A stretch of 12,693 nucleotides of DNA from SZUA-287 sp036397975. GTDB taxonomy: Bacteria > Bacteroidota > Ignavibacteria > UBA10030 > UBA6906. Of this stretch, positions 1 to 6,863 are shown piece by piece. The translations under genes and the position numbers were made by a program. The stretch covers positions 1 through 12,693 of the forward strand of contig DASWHW010000169.1 of NCBI GenBank assembly GCA_036397975.1, in the 5' to 3' direction. The notes beneath the pieces were generated by a model that saw only the letters and a list, made by a program, of their open reading frames with translations, was not told the DNA's origin and ran no database searches. Numbering within the stretch: position 1 is the stretch's first letter; each line of letters opens with the position of its first letter.

Positions 1-801
1 AAGATATTGATGGTACTCATGGCGGCGCTCGTGCTGCTCAATCACCCGGTAGTAGCCGTTGCGAATGTCCATCCACTCGGTGTCGATCGCATCGTCCGTG
101 GTGGTACCCGTGATCGCGTTCATAATAAAATTGAACTTGTCTCTCCAGCTCACTCCCATGCGCGGCGAACCGTTCCGGCCCTCGAGTATCCGCAGTTGCT
201 CGTTCATCGCCTCGGCAATGTCCGCATCGTCCCCGGCGTAGAGATTCACAATCTGTTCCCCCTTCAACCAGGTCGTGTCGAAGAGCCATCCGCATGTCTT
301 GTTGAAATCGACCGCTTGTGTTTCAGGGTCGATCAGGATCCGCATCGGATCGTGCCATGCAGTGTGCCACAGACCCTCGGGGTCCTCCTCGTTACTCCAG
401 TAGCTTTTCATCCACCCGAAGCGCCCAATAACAGCATCGAGCCATGCACGGGAAAAATGAAATTCTTTGTCGCACCGATCGAATGACCACCGGATAGTTT
501 TCGTGAGGATCTCCGAAAGCTGCTCATCCCCTTCACCAATGGGATAGGCACGCAGACTTTGCCGGTTGGTTTTTTCGGTTCCGGAGAGTGCAAGGGCAAT
601 AGGCAGGAGAAAGTTGTACACGTCGGCAGTGCGACGGTTGGCAATCAGATAATCGTAATCGGCTTTCAACCACTGCCCGCCGGAAATCATATCGTAGCTT
701 TCCAAACGCAGCAGGTTCACGGGACGCCAAAAGTTCTGAGCTTCCTTGTACATCGTCAAGGTTTTGTTCAGCACGTCAACGTGATTAATCTGATCTGTCA
801 T
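1..801 (-). CDS. Portal protein, P22-like family (N-terminal part, runs off the window)
   Basis: Open for 267 codons from ATG at 801 to the window edge, so the C-terminus is missing. The portal is the dodecameric ring at the capsid vertex through which TerL pumps DNA and to which the tail attaches. The order of features fits P22-type portals: an N-terminal stretch with a membrane-independent helical look, a segment NFLLPIALALSG (residues 63-74), then an amphipathic region and the block DAVIGRFGW (122-130) followed by NEEDPEGLWHTAWHDP and LIDPETQ (137-162). In P22-like portals this corresponds to a G-rich strand and the paired DP motifs. It lies directly downstream of the terminase operon, as usual, but has its own promoter and leader terminator. 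The ATG has no convincing SD; an in-frame GTG at 807 is an alternative. The family call is from motif memory only. Confidence 0.72.
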   Translation of the reverse strand, partial: MTDQINHVDVLNKTLTMYKEAQNFWRPVNLLRLESYDMISGGQWLKADYDYLIANRRTADVYNFLLPIALALSGTEKTNRQSLRAYPIGEGDEQLSEILTKTIRWSFDRCDKEFHFSRAWLDAVIGRFGWMKSYWSNEEDPEGLWHTAWHDPMRILIDPETQAVDFNKTCGWLFDTTWLKGEQIVNLYAGDDADIAEAMNEQLRILEGRNGSPRMGVSWRDKFNFIMNAITGTTTDDAIDTEWMDIRNGYYRVIEQHERRHEYHQYL

Positions 802-810
802 GCGCACCAA

Positions 811-852
811 AAAGAAAAAGGGGCTCCCACTCCTTCGAGTGAAAGCCCCTTT
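811..852 (-). terminator. Intrinsic terminator/attenuator in the portal leader
   Basis: The arms AAAGGGGCT (817-825) and AGCCCCTTT (844-852) are perfect complements. Two U-G wobbles and CACTC/GAGTG (828-832, 837-841) extend them to a near-continuous 16-bp stem with a 4-nt loop. On the minus strand the stem runs straight into a T-rich tract (TTTTTCTTTTT), the classic intrinsic terminator form; the plus-strand side has only three Ts. It sits 10 nt before the portal start and downstream of the promoter at 904-933, so portal expression requires read-through or antitermination. It could also simply end the upstream operon. Confidence 0.8.
829..840. promoter_or_regulatory. ACTC-N4-GAGT palindrome, portal-leader copy
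   Basis: ACTC CTTC GAGT. The same 4+4+4 palindrome occurs twice in the early-operon leader (10776-10787 and 10798-10809) and nowhere else that I found in the window. Here it forms the tip of the terminator stem, about 57-68 nt downstream of the predicted transcription start. It could be a repressor operator or the tip of an RNA hairpin bound by a phage regulator. Confidence 0.45.
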
Positions 853-903
853 GTGAGAATCTCTACAAACAGGACTGGTGTAAGCTATATCGTCTCTTGA
901 GTC

Positions 904-933
904 AAGATACTAATTTCCGAATGTGAATGTCAA
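904..933 (-). promoter_or_regulatory. Sigma70-type promoter upstream of portal
   Basis: On the minus strand the -35 is TTGACA (933-928), a perfect consensus, followed by an 18-bp spacer and the -10 TATCTT (909-904), 4 of 6. The -35 overlaps the stop codon of the preceding small gene. The predicted start near 897 gives a leader of about 95 nt that contains the terminator at 811-852. A weaker second -35 (TTGACT, 905-900) follows but lacks a good -10. Confidence 0.65.
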
Positions 934-1124
934 TCACTTTCTTTGCTTGCTTGAAGCATCTCCTCAAATCGCTGTATTTCGTGTCTTCGGAGAGATATCT
1001 CCACCTTCACGCTTTGCAGCGCTCCAGTCTCGAACGTTGGACGCAGGGAAAAGAACAGCTTTGCCCCAGAGAGTTTCTGTTGCATCTGGTTCAAAGCATC
1101 TAAGACCTGGCGCTCTGTCGTCAT
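930..1124 (-). CDS. Small helical protein, unknown function
   Basis: 64 aa, charged and mostly helical by composition, with no signal peptide or membrane segment. I chose ATG 1124 because it overlaps the stop of the upstream gene as ATGA, the coupling used throughout this operon, and because GGAAG lies about 8 nt upstream. A longer form from 1157 would overlap the neighbour by 37 nt and has no SD. The core ALNQMQQKLSGAKLFFSLR is followed by an alternating strand-like part (VKVEISLRR) and a terminal helix. It is the last gene of the terminase operon, and its stop codon lies inside the portal promoter. I do not recognise the family. Confidence 0.7.
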   Translation of the reverse strand: MTTERQVLDALNQMQQKLSGAKLFFSLRPTFETGALQSVKVEISLRRHEIQRFEEMLQASKESD

Positions 1125-1306
1125 TCGACGTCTTCCGATGTCCTCAAGTCGAGCCATCTACAGACCAGTTTGTTTTGCTCGGCTGAACCACCGCCATAGT
1201 AAACCTTAAAGCGAACGCCAACATCGCCGCTCTCCAGGATAAACCCCAGATCAGTGCCCCCGCAAAATGGACACGCACTCAATTCGTTACTTATTGCTGT
1301 TGTCAT
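1121..1306 (-). CDS. Small zinc-knuckle protein, Lar-like N-terminus
   Basis: 61 aa. The ATG at 1306 overlaps the TerL stop as ATGA, so translation is probably coupled to TerL. Near the N-terminus is ACPFCGGTDLGF, which matches the first CPFCG knuckle of Lar-type restriction-alleviation proteins and many small phage zinc ribbons. A second knuckle would normally follow as CxxC; here only one cysteine remains (KLVCRW), and I found no downstream frameshift that would restore a second pair. It could therefore be a degraded or divergent Lar-like protein, or bind metal only as a multimer. The function is not established; the Lar link rests on one motif. Confidence 0.65.
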   Translation of the reverse strand: MTTAISNELSACPFCGGTDLGFILESGDVGVRFKVYYGGGSAEQNKLVCRWLDLRTSEDVE

Positions 1307-3249
1307 ACGGCCATCGATCCTTTCGATGTGGTTTGTTTTTTCTGTAGCTTCTTGCGCCATCCGGTCAGCAGTACTTTTTCTCTCTGCGGTGTTGGCATCC
1401 AAATGTGCGTCATGAGCGCAATACCATGCCCCATTACCTGGTCGTCAAACGTCGGCGTTGCCGGGTCCTCACGCTTTCCCTGTGCACCAATCCGACCACG
1501 GGCATCCTTCACAAATGTTTTCGCCTGTCCCCAAAACTCCGGGTCGGAAGAGCGCAGCATTTCCGTTCTTATCCATTCGTTCAGCGTGTCCACAAGATTC
1601 TTCTTCGTTTGCTCTGTCGTCAGGAATCCTATCTGCGATGTCACTTCCGGAAATCCTTTCGAAAAATCCTCCCGGAAGTACAGGCGCTTGTAAATCTGAT
1701 GCACCTTATTGATAACAGCGAGTCCGTGATTGTTGCGCTCGATGTTCAACACGGCATTGTGATAATATAGCGCCATCTTCACCAGCTCCATCGAGTACAG
1801 GTCAACGTCCAGGTGCGCCAGTAGTGTCGCTGCTACCTCAACAAACTCGGTGTGAGAATCCGATTGCTGCAAGCGATCGATCACACACCCAGCGTCAAAG
1901 TCGCCTTGCTCTAATCCCTCCGCAACGTCAGCGCCGATGCAATAGCGGTTCACCCATCCCGGTTCAGGCTTTCGGTACACCTTCCACAGTCCGAGGGGCT
2001 CCTCGTTAAACTGCACACGCAGATCGTTGAAGTTCAGGCACACACCGTTTACCATGTGCGGTCCGTACAAGACCTCGCCCCCCAACTTGTAGTGATTCAC
2101 CCACTCCAGGTTCCCAATCATCTTCGGTTTCTTGTAGCGCGTGAGTTTCAGATTCTTCATCACCACGGCAATGTTCAGTGCCGGTCGACCGCTTGCAATG
2201 AACGCCGTCTCAACGCTGTCCGGGTACTCCTGGTCGAACACACGCAATTCACCCTTGCACCTTCCGCGTATACAGTCCCGTCTCCAATTCAGTTGGCGTT
2301 GCACCAAGCCCGCAACGTCCTCCGTTTTGCCTTCACTCACGTGATACTCGGTTATCATTTGCCGGAGTGCTCGCTCATCCGCGAAAAATTGTTTCTCCTC
2401 CTCGGCGCTTGCAAACCTAATGCCATCGAGAGATTGCTCCTCGCTCAGCACGTACTCATGGTGCTCGTACCACGGAATGAACAACAACACCCATCCACTC
2501 GGAGCGGTGTAAGCCTTCAGTTCCTTGTCCCACGTCCCGTTTGGTGTGTACGTCGCCATGATCGCCCTGTAAAATCCGCCAGCCATACCGTTCGCCGTGC
2601 TCTCGTTTATTATCATCGTCCCCGGTTCATTTGGCACTGCCTGGAAGAGTCCCGTGGTGAGAGTGTCATAGTCGGGATAGAAGGCGCTTTCGGAAAGATG
2701 GAGCAGGTGCAACGTGTACTTGCGGCCAGCACGTAGGTTGCGCGCCGTTTGGGTTATCACGGAACTGCGCAGCTCATCAAACTCAATGCCCTGTATCGTC
2801 TCGCGCCTGGTGTCGGCAACGAGAAACGGGAAATCCTTCTTCAACTCCTCGTGCATCACGCTTTGCATCTTGAACAAGTACTCCGATCCCGGAACGTCGT
2901 CGGCCAATACCATCCCGCGTTTGTTCGGCGTGTTCGCAACGATGCAGTAGAATATCGCCTCCACTGCCGTACTGAAATATACCTGCCGTGCCTTCAATCC
3001 GTGGATGCGTACTGGCAAGTTCCTTTCCTGCACGGTCCGGACCACGTGAAGTAACCGCTTCTGCGTGAACGAGGGAATCAATGGACGCAGTTGCGCCTCC
3101 TTGTCGATAATCTTCAGTACACCGGCCTCCATCAGCTTCAACGGGTTTCGCCGGGCAGTACTCTTCATCACGCGCGATAGCATCTCGTAGGCAACTCGCG
3201 GTGTCTCATACCCGGAGCCGGCAAGTATTTCAGAGGGAATGTTGCTCAT
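1303..3249 (-). CDS. terL: Terminase large subunit (TerL)
   Basis: 648 aa, a full-length ATPase-nuclease that drives DNA into the procapsid. The ATPase half has a Walker-A-like KARQVYFST (86-94), a Walker-B region LLHLSESAF (182-190) and the coupling motif INESTANG (214-221). A typical EYPDSVETAFIASG block (341-354) follows. The RNase-H-like nuclease half shows acidic residues in the expected places: D441 (GADVAEG), E504 (LNIERNNHG) and D602/D603 (FDDQVMGHG). Two deviations stand out: Tyr91 where relatives have Gly in the Walker A loop, and Ser-Glu rather than Asp-Glu at Walker B. The start ATG overlaps the previous stop as ATGA. It is separated from the probable TerS by five genes. Confidence 0.95.
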   Translation of the reverse strand: MSNIPSEILAGSGYETPRVAYEMLSRVMKSTARRNPLKLMEAGVLKIIDKEAQLRPLIPSFTQKRLLHVVRTVQERNLPVRIHGLKARQVYFSTAVEAIFYCIVANTPNKRGMVLADDVPGSEYLFKMQSVMHEELKKDFPFLVADTRRETIQGIEFDELRSSVITQTARNLRAGRKYTLHLLHLSESAFYPDYDTLTTGLFQAVPNEPGTMIINESTANGMAGGFYRAIMATYTPNGTWDKELKAYTAPSGWVLLFIPWYEHHEYVLSEEQSLDGIRFASAEEEKQFFADERALRQMITEYHVSEGKTEDVAGLVQRQLNWRRDCIRGRCKGELRVFDQEYPDSVETAFIASGRPALNIAVVMKNLKLTRYKKPKMIGNLEWVNHYKLGGEVLYGPHMVNGVCLNFNDLRVQFNEEPLGLWKVYRKPEPGWVNRYCIGADVAEGLEQGDFDAGCVIDRLQQSDSHTEFVEVAATLLAHLDVDLYSMELVKMALYYHNAVLNIERNNHGLAVINKVHQIYKRLYFREDFSKGFPEVTSQIGFLTTEQTKKNLVDTLNEWIRTEMLRSSDPEFWGQAKTFVKDARGRIGAQGKREDPATPTFDDQVMGHGIALMTHIWMPTPQREKVLLTGWRKKLQKKQTTSKGSMAV

Positions 3250-3515
3250 ACTTGGTGTCGTTTGATCTTTTCCAATTCTTCATACATCGGACGCCGGTAC
3301 TCGCACAAATGCTCTGGCAATTCAACCATCTTGCCGCTTCGTCGTGCATTCACATAAAACTGTATGCCGTCAGGAACCCAATCCCAGGTTTCGTTGAACT
3401 CATCCATCAGTTTCACCCATTCATATCGCCATTCAATCGGCATTTGGTCAAGAAGCACTCTCGGTATCGTCAACCAACTTGCCAGCGTTCTTGCTCCTTC
3501 AATTTGCTCAGTCAT
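3246..3515 (-). CDS. Conserved-looking small protein upstream of TerL, unknown
   Basis: 89 aa, soluble, rich in Trp and charged residues (PIEWRYEWVKLMDEF, ETWDWVPDG). The start at 3515 is supported by GAGG five bases upstream. The stop overlaps the TerL ATG by 4 nt (ATGA), so it is probably co-translated with TerL. No motif that I recognise; the position suggests a packaging or DNA-metabolism accessory, but this is only positional. Confidence 0.72.
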   Translation of the reverse strand: MTEQIEGARTLASWLTIPRVLLDQMPIEWRYEWVKLMDEFNETWDWVPDGIQFYVNARRSGKMVELPEHLCEYRRPMYEELEKIKRHQV

Positions 3516-3531
3516 CTTAGCCTCTTATAGT

Positions 3532-4344
3532 TCATACGTTCAACCCCAGCCCGTGGTCGATGTTCGGAGAGAGCCATAGCACTTCTCTGCTCTTCATTTT
3601 GGATTGTCGCCAGTGCAATCGGCTAATCTTCTCCCAGCCGTGGTACAACTCGTCATACAACGGCGATTCATACCCGCTCAGTACAACCATGCCAACCACC
3701 GATCGGAGAACAGACGCAAGGTCACGATGGTCTTTGATTTCCATGTCGTGAATGTATCGTTCTTTCTGACTCGCTCGCGCACTTTTTAAGTAAGGCGGAT
3801 CAACGTAGAAGAGGGTTTCAGGCATGTCAAATTGCTTTATGATGTCGACCGCCGGCCGCGATTCTATCACCACGCCCCGCATCCGTTCCGCAAACATCGT
3901 TACATGCTTGGCGTAGTTCCGCCAGTCTTTCTCCGGTGACGCCCCAGAGCGGTTTCCATCCAGCCTGAATCCGCTCTTCCGCATCACGCTGTCAGAACCA
4001 TAACCCATGTAGCTCCGGATAATCATTCGGCGTGCGTGCTCAATGTCGTCGTCGCATGGTTGGTATGATAATTCCCATTCAGCCCGGGAAAATGGAGTCC
4101 AGTGCAGTTGTTCTTGCAGTTGCTTTGCCTTCTCGGGGTCCCGCAGGACCCTGAATACCGCAACGACGTCCTCATAAATATCGTTGTATATCTCTCCATA
4201 GCTTCGTGGTTTTTGCATCAGAACACTTGCGGCTCCGCCATAGGGTTCGCAGTACACTCGATGATGAGGAAGATTCGAAACTATCCAGCGTGCAAGTATG
4301 TACTTCCCACCGTAATATCGCAACACCGGTCGACGGATGGTCAT
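3532..4344 (-). CDS. DNA N6-adenine methyltransferase, D12/Dam class
   Basis: 270 aa, the usual length of D12-class Dam methylases. The SAM-binding motif I appears as LRYYGGKYILARWI (8-21) with CEPYGGAASVL (32-42), and the catalytic motif IV is DPPY (182-185) in LFYVDPPYLKSAR. The target-recognition region lies between them. It transfers methyl from SAM to adenine N6, probably to shield phage DNA from host restriction or to mark it for packaging or regulation. No restriction partner is adjacent, so it is an orphan methylase. Its start overlaps the preceding stop as ATGA without an obvious SD. The recognition site cannot be read from the sequence; GATC is typical of relatives but unproven here. 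Confidence 0.93.
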   Translation of the reverse strand: MTIRRPVLRYYGGKYILARWIVSNLPHHRVYCEPYGGAASVLMQKPRSYGEIYNDIYEDVVAVFRVLRDPEKAKQLQEQLHWTPFSRAEWELSYQPCDDDIEHARRMIIRSYMGYGSDSVMRKSGFRLDGNRSGASPEKDWRNYAKHVTMFAERMRGVVIESRPAVDIIKQFDMPETLFYVDPPYLKSARASQKERYIHDMEIKDHRDLASVLRSVVGMVVLSGYESPLYDELYHGWEKISRLHWRQSKMKSREVLWLSPNIDHGLGLNV

Positions 4345-4556
4345 TTTTTGAGGCAGCTTCGTAGTACCTCGATGCGTTCTGCCTCCTGTTCATCGGCCAA
4401 CGTGGCAAACGAAGCGTTCTCAAAGTCCTCACGTTCGAAATGCACCGTCTCAAACCGGATGAATGTCGCCACTACCTTCGAGCCTTTGTTCTGCACATCG
4501 AAGATCATGGGTTTGGATAGCCCGTAGCGCTTACTGTCCACTGGTGTTCTTGTCAT
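4341..4556 (-). CDS. Small hypothetical protein between methylase and Acb2-like gene
   Basis: About 71 aa if it starts at ATG 4556. An ATG at 4571 and a TTG at 4598 are in frame, but none of the three has a clear SD; I chose the start with the least overlap (26 nt) with the upstream gene. A strand-rich first half (KPMIFDVQNKGSKVVATFI) is followed by an acidic helix (DEQEAERIEVLRS). The stop overlaps the methylase ATG by 4 nt. No recognised family. Its place between a methylase and a putative defence inhibitor suggests an accessory role, by position only. Confidence 0.6.
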   Translation of the reverse strand: MTRTPVDSKRYGLSKPMIFDVQNKGSKVVATFIRFETVHFEREDFENASFATLADEQEAERIEVLRSCLKK

Positions 4557-4950
4557 AAACCGAAGTGCCATCGTCGGCACTTTGTAAAACCTTTCCAATT
4601 CTCATGCGTGCATCCTCAAGATGCCGGTACGCCAGCATAATGTTGGCCTTCATCTCTCCCTGTTGACCTGGATAATCCTCCACGCATTGGAACATGTTTT
4701 GTTCTTTCAGTTCCAACGTCAAGCGCCCCAACTCCTTTACGCCTTTCCGTAGCGTGTCGCATTGCTCCTTAAAGCTGAGCGTGACAGATTTTGGTGCACG
4801 TTTCAGCATCCTTGATGCAGCTTCGTATGTAGCTTCGTTCGCCGCTTCCTGTTTGGTTCCTAATTGACGGCACATTGCGCAAGCACAATGCCTAAGTTCC
4901 CGTGCCGCGCGACTGCATATTGGGCAGGGACAGTGTATAAAATTGTCCAT
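4531..4950 (-). CDS. Acb2/Tad1-like hairpin protein with Cys-rich N-terminus (candidate anti-CBASS/anti-Thoeris)
   Basis: 139 aa. The C-terminal half (roughly 66-123) is a two-helix hairpin ending in GEMKANIMLAYRHLEDARMR (98-117). This resembles the pattern of Acb2/Tad1-type proteins, phage sponges that bind cyclic nucleotide signals of CBASS or gcADPR signals of Thoeris: a short E..LAlt.LEEA.mw block after a turn with Pro/Gly (here YPGQQ). The N-terminus carries two CxCxxC clusters (CPCPIC at 7-12 and CACAMC at 22-27), which could bind zinc; I know of no such extension in the small Acb2 proteins. It sits beside the methylase, a typical place for counter-defence genes. The stop/start junction with the upstream gene is TGATG, with AGGAG about 10 nt before the ATG. 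Family assignment is from pattern memory and needs a profile search. Confidence 0.55.
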   Translation of the reverse strand: MDNFIHCPCPICSRAARELRHCACAMCRQLGTKQEAANEATYEAASRMLKRAPKSVTLSFKEQCDTLRKGVKELGRLTLELKEQNMFQCVEDYPGQQGEMKANIMLAYRHLEDARMRIGKVLQSADDGTSVYDKNTSGQ

Positions 4951-5294
4951 CAGAGTGCATCTCCTGTTATTTTTGGAAACCCGTGCTCCTTCGGTGCACC
5001 GGTGGGAAACACCTGTACCGTCACACCGTCTCGCCGGATGATTTGTGAATTAATACCCGATCGCCATTCCGCAATTCCGTACTTTTCAAATATCTGCTTC
5101 GCAACCTTCGAACCGGCAGCATGGTAATTCCCGTTCGCCATTACCGTGTTCGCAGGGTAGACGATGATGTTAGGCTTCCGGTTCACCTGACGGTTAGTTC
5201 CTTCATTACCCAGGACCAATACAGGTGTGCCCTCGTATAGCTCCCGAAGGGTCTGAATGTCTTCTCTCGACCAAATACGTCTTTTCTTGCTCAT
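4950..5294 (-). CDS. Hypothetical protein, 114 aa
   Basis: A basic, soluble protein with an N-terminal segment WSREDIQTLRELYEG that resembles a Myb/SANT-like helix, followed by a strand-rich domain (TPVLVLGNEGTNRQVNRKP, NIIVYPANTVMANG). The C-terminal part DGVTVQVFPTGAPKEHGFP is Gly/Pro-rich. The start overlaps the TerS stop as ATGA and its stop overlaps the Acb2-like start by 1 nt. A DNA-binding role is possible from the N-terminal helix, but I do not recognise the family. Confidence 0.68.
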   Translation of the reverse strand: MSKKRRIWSREDIQTLRELYEGTPVLVLGNEGTNRQVNRKPNIIVYPANTVMANGNYHAAGSKVAKQIFEKYGIAEWRSGINSQIIRRDGVTVQVFPTGAPKEHGFPKITGDAL

Positions 5295-5764
5295 CCTTCC
5301 AGCATTCTCTTTACGATGTTGAACAGTTCCATCACTTTCAGCATGTCGTTTTCCACCGGTACTCGCCCCTGGAAATCAATATCCATTCTCTTGTGCAGCT
5401 CCCCACGCTTCTCATAGGCCACGCGAATAGAGGATAGTTCACCGGCTTTTGCTTTGTTCAGCAGTACACGATCGACAAATACCATCTCCGCCTGGAAGAG
5501 CCTGTCCCGATTCGAGTTGAGCCATTCCCCGAATCCAGGGTGCTCCCTCCACTTGTAGTAGGCTGCACGGCTTACCTTTGCTCGTTTGCATATCGCATTG
5601 ACCGTTATTCGCTTCTGCGAATCGTACTCGGCAATGGCTCGTAGGAAGGCTACCTGTGCTTCCGTCGCAACAAAAACAGTGTCTACATTTTTGCTCTGGA
5701 CGTGAGACACTGCATCGCGCAGAATCTTTTCCTTTTTCCCCGTAACTCGCTTCTTGCTTCCCAA
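5291..5764 (-). CDS. terS: Probable terminase small subunit (TerS), HTH type
   Basis: 157 aa. A helix-turn-helix of the phBC6A51/small-terminase type is visible: VAFLRAIAEYDSQK, then TVNAICKRAKVSRAAYYKWR (54-73) and HPGFGEWLN, then a helical oligomerisation-like stretch (QAEMVFVDRVLLNKAKAGEL) and a basic C-terminus. TerS recognises the packaging site and regulates TerL. The reading frame has no early ATG; the start I give is TTG at 5764, with only a purine-rich run (GGAGAGAGGG) further upstream than normal, so the true start is uncertain. It is not next to TerL: five genes lie between. An alternative is a generic phage HTH regulator. Confidence 0.7.
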   Translation of the reverse strand: MGSKKRVTGKKEKILRDAVSHVQSKNVDTVFVATEAQVAFLRAIAEYDSQKRITVNAICKRAKVSRAAYYKWREHPGFGEWLNSNRDRLFQAEMVFVDRVLLNKAKAGELSSIRVAYEKRGELHKRMDIDFQGRVPVENDMLKVMELFNIVKRMLEG

Positions 5765-5805
5765 CTTAGCTACTGTTGCCCTCTCTCCGCCGCAACTCTT
5801 TTTCT

Positions 5806-5830
5806 GTCTACTTTTGTCTACTTTTGTCTC
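5806..5830. repeat. Short tandem repeat GTCTACTTTT, about 2.5 copies
   Basis: Unit GTCTACTTTT at 5806-5815 and 5816-5825, with a partial GTCTC after it. It spans the end of the zinc-ribbon gene and the short gap before TerS. It could reflect replication slippage; a role as a TerS binding site (cos/pac-like direct repeats beside terS) is possible but unsupported. Confidence 0.4.
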
Positions 5831-6126
5831 ACTTCTTCTTCGCGTGCACTGAACTCATCCTCACACTTTTTGCTGAGAAACCGTTGTTCGAGAACGTCCC
5901 ATCCACACGTGCGACACCAAATATGACAACCGTATCCACGGCACTCATCGCATTTTACGTATTCGCCCGGTGCATAGTTTATGGCGTCTGTCTCATGTTC
6001 ATCAACGTAGCCCTCGTCGCAGTGGATCGCCGTACAGTCTTGTCGCAGAACATCGTAACCCCCACATTTCGGGCAACTCTGGTCCGCGTATTCAATGTCG
6101 TCATCAAAAAAAGGTTCATCGCTCAT
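5818..6126 (-). CDS. Multi-cysteine zinc-ribbon protein
   Basis: 102 aa with ten cysteines, arranged as CPKCGG (18-23), C31, C36, CDECRGYGC (59-67), CRTC (71-74) and C88. The spacing fits two or more zinc ribbons or rubredoxin-like knuckles, with an acidic N-terminus. The ATG overlaps the stop of the Gp37/Gp68 gene as ATGA, so the two are probably made together; small zinc ribbons beside such genes are common in phage accessory blocks, in my recollection. A DNA- or protein-binding role is likely, but no specific function can be read. Confidence 0.75.
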   Translation of the reverse strand: MSDEPFFDDDIEYADQSCPKCGGYDVLRQDCTAIHCDEGYVDEHETDAINYAPGEYVKCDECRGYGCHIWCRTCGWDVLEQRFLSKKCEDEFSAREEEVRQK

Positions 6127-6863
6127 AACGCCTCCAGCGGATACTCGTGGATCCAGTTCGTGCTTGATATTCTCCCCTGTTTGCCGGGAAACAATCCGCT
6201 ATCCTGTTTCACAAACACCGGTACTTTGGCAACGCTGCATTGGTTCACGATGTCATATATCCATTCCGGCTCGCATGTGCGGTGCTTAATACCACTCTCG
6301 CCACCGACAACAACCCAATCGAGATTTGGCATCCACCTTCCAAAGTCGATTGGCCCCAGTAGTGGCTCTGCACTTACCCACTTAACGTGAGCCGGTGTTG
6401 CAAGCAGAAAGGGTATGCGTTCATCCGCCATTGCCTGATTCTCGCACGAAACACCCATCCATACGTTTTCCGATGGTAGATTCGGTGTGGGATGGACATA
6501 CAGTCCTCCAAAGAACAACTGCATCCGTTCTGCGCGTTTTGTGAGTACCTGGAAGATGTGTTGTTTCGCAAGCAACATCGTGGTAAACACTTCGATGATA
6601 AATTGGTCTGGAATGTCCTCATGAAATAGATCGCTCATACTGTTCACGAACACTCGACACGGCTTTTTCCAATGCAATGGCATCTTCAACCTCTCTGGCC
6701 AAAGCGTTAAATCAAATCCCTGCTCGTATGGATGTTCCTTCACCCCCCGGAAGCGCTCGGAAAATGCCTCTGCATAACAGTGCTTGCAGCCCGTAGAGAC
6801 CTTTGTGCAGCCCGTAACGGGGTTCCAGACTTTGTCCGTCCAGCCGATGTTACTTCTTCCCAT
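6123..6863 (-). CDS. Phage Gp37/Gp68 family protein (DUF5131), three-Cys radical-SAM-like motif
   Basis: 246 aa from ATG 6863, which overlaps the upstream stop as TGATG; a longer in-frame extension to 6938 lies wholly inside the neighbour and lacks family similarity. The hallmark is the N-terminal GCTKVSTGCKHCYAE: cysteines 19, 26 and 29, which recall radical-SAM iron-sulfur binding. The following VFVNSMSDLFHEDIP, VLTKRAERM, WMGVSCENQ, VSAEPLLGPID and WVVVGGESG blocks are the conserved steps of the family. The reaction is unknown. Some relatives occur with a three-Cys-motif partner protein; none is seen here, the neighbour being a zinc ribbon. Family call is confident, function is not. Confidence 0.92.
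   Translation of the reverse strand: MGRSNIGWTDKVWNPVTGCTKVSTGCKHCYAEAFSERFRGVKEHPYEQGFDLTLWPERLKMPLHWKKPCRVFVNSMSDLFHEDIPDQFIIEVFTTMLLAKQHIFQVLTKRAERMQLFFGGLYVHPTPNLPSENVWMGVSCENQAMADERIPFLLATPAHVKWVSAEPLLGPIDFGRWMPNLDWVVVGGESGIKHRTCEPEWIYDIVNQCSVAKVPVFVKQDSGLFPGKQGRISSTNWIHEYPLEAL

Noticed and set aside
7..486. 159-aa plus-strand ORF at the left edge
   Set aside because: Antisense to the portal frame, which has portal-like motifs and continuous reading to the window edge.
2056..2736. 226-aa plus-strand ORF
   Set aside because: It lies wholly antisense inside TerL, has a His/Arg/Pro-rich non-protein-like composition and no SD; the minus frame has clear terminase motifs.
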